From positions 1 to 24,633 of the forward strand of contig CAYMNG010000025.1 in the NCBI GenBank assembly GCA_964391765.1: DNA of 24,633 nt, given 5' to 3'. The notes beneath the pieces were generated by a model, which saw nothing but the letters and a program-made list of their open reading frames with translations, searched no databases and was not told the DNA's origin. This document shows positions 21,892 through 24,633 of this stretch, piece after piece; position 1 is the first letter of the stretch, and the number at the start of each line of letters is the position of its first letter. The position numbers and the translations under genes were made by a program. Source of the stretch: UBA10649 sp964391765. Lineage in GTDB: Bacteria > Actinomycetota > Actinomycetes > S36-B12.

Positions 21892-22210
21892 GGGTGCCGC
21901 CGAGTTCGAGGGCGAGAACGCCGGCGATCACGAGCACGACGCCCAGGCCCTGGACGATCGACAGGCTCTCGCCGAACAGGGGCACGCTCAGCAACGCGAC
22001 GAGAGCAACGCCCGCGGCGGCCCATACGCCGTAGGCGACGCCAAGCGGCAAGCCGCGCTGCAGCGCCAACGACAGCGCGCTGAAGGCCGCGATGTAGCCG
22101 ACGAGCGTCACCGCCAGAAACTGCGGCCGGGCGAAGCCCTCGGATGCTCGCAGACTCAGCGTTGCGATCACCTCGGACATGATTGCACCGGCCAGGAGCA
22201 GGTAGGCCAT
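21884..22210 (-). CDS. SMR-family small multidrug/cation transporter
   Basis: A 108-aa four-helix protein of the small multidrug resistance family. MAYLLLAGAIMSEVIATLSL carries the essential Glu13 in helix one. GYIAAFSALSLALQRGLPLG, AYGVWAAAGVALVALL and ESLSIVQGLGVVLVIAGVLAL are the remaining helices. SMR dimers exchange protons for cationic drugs or guanidinium. A ribosome binding site GGGGAG lies seven bases before the ATG. The gene is divergent from the GNAT gene. Drug versus guanidinium specificity cannot be told, and no guanidine riboswitch is evident upstream. Confidence 0.92.
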   Translation of the reverse strand: MAYLLLAGAIMSEVIATLSLRASEGFARPQFLAVTLVGYIAAFSALSLALQRGLPLGVAYGVWAAAGVALVALLSVPLFGESLSIVQGLGVVLVIAGVLALELGGTHA

Positions 22211-22339
22211 GGCTTCTCCCCAGATCAGGCGAACTATTGGGAAGAACGTACCAGTACCTTCGGCTCACCACCCAGCCCAGCGAGCGCTGCCGATCGAGCC
22301 ACCGCTCGCGACGGCCACCTCGACGGCAAGGATGGGTCG

Positions 22340-22903
22340 GTGGCGACCTCCCCGTGGCCGATGACGGTCGGCTCCCTGCTGCTGCGAGAGGCGGGCCCGG
22401 TCGACATCGAGCGACTGCTGACCTTCCGCAACGCACCGGACGTCAACCGGTACATGATCCGCACCCATGTCGACCCGGACGTCTTCCGTCGGGACTGGCT
22501 GGCTATCCCGGACAGCGACACCGACTTCTCGTGCGTCGGTGAACTCGGCGGCGTAGTGGTGGCGATGGGGTACCTCGAGGTCGTGGACGCGATGGGCCAG
22601 CCGGGGGCGCCGCGACGCACCGAGGGCCGCATCGGCTACGTCGTGGACCCCGAGCACTGGGGGCGGGGAGTCGGCTCCGGCCTGGCCCGCGGCCTGTTGG
22701 CCGCCGCGTTCGAGCGCATCGGCCTTCGCCGGGTCGTCGCGAACTGCAACGCCGACAACCTGGCCTCCGTCCCCGTTCTCGAAGGGGTCGGGATGCGACG
22801 CGAGCAGCACTGCGTCGAGGAGACGTGGCACTGCGAACGCGGCTGGATCGACGGCTACGGCTACGCGATGCTGGATCGGGAGTGGCCCGGCGTCGACCCG
22901 TGA
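22340..22903 (+). CDS. GNAT-family N-acetyltransferase
   Basis: A 187-aa acetyltransferase of the GNAT fold. LLLREAGPVDIERLLTFRN at the start, then GYVVDPEHWGRGVGSGLARG, which is the acetyl-CoA loop (R/Q-x-x-G-x-G/A), RVVANCNADNLASVPVLEGV and GMRREQHCVEE are typical of the RimJ/RimL-like group. The acceptor is unknown. The frame is open far upstream through unrelated sequence. I chose GTG 22340 because AAGGA lies seven bases before it and the family begins there. Confidence 0.88.
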   Translation: MATSPWPMTVGSLLLREAGPVDIERLLTFRNAPDVNRYMIRTHVDPDVFRRDWLAIPDSDTDFSCVGELGGVVVAMGYLEVVDAMGQPGAPRRTEGRIGYVVDPEHWGRGVGSGLARGLLAAAFERIGLRRVVANCNADNLASVPVLEGVGMRREQHCVEETWHCERGWIDGYGYAMLDREWPGVDP

Positions 22904-23049
22904 CCGGGCCGAAGCCGGAATTGGCTCGGGGCCAGACCGGCCGCGCGGCGCAGCGGCCCGCCTCGTATTGCCTCGGGGCGGTGTCGCGCGGCATGGTGGG
23001 AGGGCGTGGCAGTCGACCGACTGCGCGACGAGTTCTGGAGCGGATGGCA

Positions 23050-23442
23050 ATGACCTACACGATCGCAGTGACTACTGATCGCGGATTCGACGACGCTGTG
23101 GCGGCGACGCGTGCGGCGCTGGCGGAGGAGGGCTTCGGTGTGCTCACCGAGATCGACGTCGCCGCGACGTTGAAGGCGAAGATCGGCGCGGACCTTCCGC
23201 CCTACCTCATCCTCGGTGCCTGCCGGCCGCCGCTCGCACACGCGGCCGTCACCGCCGACCCGTCGGTCGGCGCACTGCTGCCGTGCAACGTCGTCGTCCG
23301 CACCGACGGCGACCGGACCGTCGTCGAGGCGATGGACCCCGGCATCATCACCCAGTTGACCGGGGCGACCGCCCTCGCCGAAGTGGCCGGCGACGCGCGC
23401 GATCGACTGTCGCGTGCCCTGGAGTCGGTCGCCGCCGGCTAG
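23050..23442 (+). CDS. DUF302 domain protein
   Basis: A 130-aa DUF302 protein: TYTIAVTTDRGFDDAVAATR, ALAEEGFGVLTEIDVAATLK, PYLILGACRPPLAHAAV (with the family's GACNP/GACRP-type motif) and LLPCNVVVRTDGDRTVVEAM. The fold is related to DsrE-like and heat-shock associated small proteins. The function is unknown. I chose the ATG at 23050 since GGAG lies nine bases before it. An ATG at 23044 is too close. A very long perfect hairpin follows at 23494. Confidence 0.87.
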   Translation: MTYTIAVTTDRGFDDAVAATRAALAEEGFGVLTEIDVAATLKAKIGADLPPYLILGACRPPLAHAAVTADPSVGALLPCNVVVRTDGDRTVVEAMDPGIITQLTGATALAEVAGDARDRLSRALESVAAG

Positions 23443-23493
23443 TCCGGGCAGCTGTGCTGAGGTTACGGGCGGCACGGACTGCTGGGGGACGCG

Positions 23494-23552
23494 CCGGTGT
23501 TGAGGTTGGCCCCGGTCCGCGGCCCGCGGACCGGGGCCAACCTCAACACCGG
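23494..23552. terminator. Perfect 29-bp inverted repeat between DUF302 and FAH genes
   Basis: Arms 23494-23522 and 23524-23552 are perfectly complementary with a single base between them. They start CCGGTGTTGAGGTTGG and end CCAACCTCAACACCGG. It sits between convergent genes (stops at 23442 and 23669), so it probably ends both transcripts. No T-run. Its TTGAGGTT core also occurs in the inverted repeat at 3023. Confidence 0.8.
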
Positions 23553-23668
23553 AGAAGTCACGCGTCGACGGACGCGACTGCGCCCGACGCCACGCGTGAA
23601 CCAGATCCAGACGCGCGACCCTGGTCCGGGCGCGTCACCGGCCAGCCCCGAGCCTGGGCGTATCCCGG

Positions 23669-24529
23669 TCAGCGCGGACCGACGACCCGTTGGCGCTGCG
23701 CGCCCAGTCCGTCGATACCCAGTTCGACGATGTCGCCGGCCTGCAACCAGATCGGCGGGTTGTGGCCGAGCCCGACCCCCGGCGGGGTCCCGGTGTCGAT
23801 CAGGTCGCCGGGTTCCAGCACGAGGAACTGACTGAGGTAGTGAACGAGGAAGTACGGGTCGAACACCATCATCGCGGTGTTGCCGGTCTGGCGGCGGACG
23901 CCGTTGACGTCCAGCCACAGTCCCAGGTCCGACACGTCGGGGATCTCGTCGGGGGTGACCAGCCACGGACCGCACGGGTTGAACGTCTCCGCCGACTTGC
24001 CCTTGGTCCACTGTCCGCCGCGCTCGGCCTGGAACGCCCGCTCACTGACGTCGTTGACCACGCAGAAGCCGGCGATGTGCTCGCGCGCGTGGTCGACCGA
24101 GTCCAGATAGCTCGCGCGCCGGCCGATCACGACTCCGAGCTCGACCTCCCAGTCCGGCTTCGTCGACCCGCGGGGGATGCGCACGTCGTCGTCGGGCCCG
24201 ACCAGCGTGTTCGGTGACTTCGTGAACAGGATCGGCTCGCTCGGCACGGCCTGACCCGTCTCGGCGGCGTGGTCACGGTAGTTCAGCCCGATCGCGAGGA
24301 TCTGGTGCGGCCGGGCGATCGGCGCGCCGATCCGTTCACCGGCGAACTCGCGGACCTGACCGGTGCGAGCCCGGTCGGCGACGATGGGACGGATCCGGTC
24401 GATCCCGCCGGCACCGAAGAACCGCTCGTCGAAGTCCGAGACGACGTCGGCGAGGTCGACGTACGTGACGTCGTCGATCCGGGCGACCGGGCGCTCGGCC
24501 CCGACCGGACCGATCCGCATCAGGAACAT
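23669..24529 (-). CDS. Fumarylacetoacetate hydrolase (FAH) family protein
   Basis: A 286-aa member of the FAH superfamily. ILAIGLNYRDHAAETG (about 77-92) is the family start motif, KPDWEVELGVVIGR supplies metal-ligand Glu128 and Glu130, and FCVVNDVSERAFQ supplies Asp160. KGKSAETFNPCGPWL and DLIDTGTPPGVG complete the pattern. These enzymes hydrolyse or isomerise C–C bonds of 1,3-diketo acids in aromatic or sugar-acid breakdown. No pathway gene accompanies it here, so the substrate is open (hydroxyhepta-dienedioate isomerase, acylpyruvate hydrolase or 2-keto-3-deoxy-L-fuconate hydrolase type). GAGAGG lies seven bases before the ATG. Confidence 0.92.
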   Translation of the reverse strand: MFLMRIGPVGAERPVARIDDVTYVDLADVVSDFDERFFGAGGIDRIRPIVADRARTGQVREFAGERIGAPIARPHQILAIGLNYRDHAAETGQAVPSEPILFTKSPNTLVGPDDDVRIPRGSTKPDWEVELGVVIGRRASYLDSVDHAREHIAGFCVVNDVSERAFQAERGGQWTKGKSAETFNPCGPWLVTPDEIPDVSDLGLWLDVNGVRRQTGNTAMMVFDPYFLVHYLSQFLVLEPGDLIDTGTPPGVGLGHNPPIWLQAGDIVELGIDGLGAQRQRVVGPR

Positions 24530-24601
24530 CGCGACCCCTCTCCTCGTCCACGGCCGACGCCAGGATCGTACGCAGGCGGTTCCGCCGCGCTCGGCGTCGG
24601 C

Positions 24602-24633
24602 TCAGGTCGAAATGTCGGGGTAGGGCATCGTGA
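24602..24633 (-). CDS. Possible C-terminal end of a gene cut by the window edge
   Basis: On the minus strand the last bases read in frame TMPYPDIST followed by TGA at 24604-24602, 72 bases before the FAH gene start. Nine residues are too few to identify a family, and a chance open frame is possible. Confidence 0.25.
   Translation of the reverse strand, partial: TMPYPDIST

Noticed and set aside
22211..22339. Guanidine riboswitch before the SMR gene
   Set aside because: I could not find the conserved guanidine aptamer segments; only short repeats such as GTACTGGTAC are present.

Overview
The window is very GC-rich with actinobacterial gene content and resembles the region next to the replication origin in mycobacteria and relatives. 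The gene order ino1–padR … DUF5318–ponA1–GT87 … rpsF–ssb–rpsR–rplI … dnaB is the order I know from Mycobacterium tuberculosis (about Rv0046c to Rv0058). The xth–FemX-like–alanine racemase block before rpsF is more like Streptomyces. I cannot name the genus. Two runs of exactly ten N (325-334 and 20990-20999) are scaffold gaps. At each, the flanking sequence is imperfectly repeated, so both look like artificial joins between slightly different alleles rather than missing DNA.

Layout. 1-845: end of a minus-strand padR–ino1 unit with a perfect palindromic operator at the padR start codon. 911-7187: a lasso-peptide (RiPP) cluster placed between padR and the DUF5318 gene, which are near neighbours in mycobacteria. 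It has a B2 leader peptidase on the plus strand, then on the minus strand an asparagine-synthetase-like lasso cyclase, an HPr-kinase-like kinase, a sulfotransferase, a 40-aa precursor, an ATP-grasp enzyme and a PqqD-like leader-binding protein. Two further 37-aa precursors lie in tandem on the plus strand, divergent from the cyclase. None of the three precursors has an annotated-size ORF; I found them by reading. All share W7-x-T-P10-x-L12, V17-S18 and D20-T21 with no gaps and have an Asp at a ring-closing distance. 7213-11459: DUF5318, the bifunctional penicillin-binding protein PonA1 and a GT87 mannosyltransferase-like membrane protein, closed by a terminator. 11485-14634: minus-strand xth–FemX-like–alr operon. 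14771-16481: ribosomal/replication operon rpsF–ssb–rpsR–rplI with a leader that can fold over its ribosome binding site. 16528-18264: small membrane proteins (DUF4190, two DUF805) and a low-molecular-weight phosphatase. 18607-21192: dnaB carrying a 402-aa intein. 21358-24529: accessory genes (TetR and SMR transporter, GNAT, DUF302, FAH-family hydrolase).

How the genes fit together. In the cluster, the PqqD-like protein (B1) should bind the precursor leader, B2 should cut it, and the cyclase should form the macrolactam. Kinase, sulfotransferase and ATP-grasp enzyme are candidate tailoring enzymes. The precursors resemble the paeninodin family, whose kinase acts on a C-terminal Ser, but none of these three peptides ends in Ser, so the chemistry may differ. 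No dedicated exporter is present in the window.

The second notable element is the dnaB intein. It splits the Walker A motif right after the Lys, begins with Ala rather than Cys/Ser, and carries the Trp/Cys/Thr set expected of a class 3 intein, plus a LAGLIDADG endonuclease with two zinc-ribbon-like Cys clusters.
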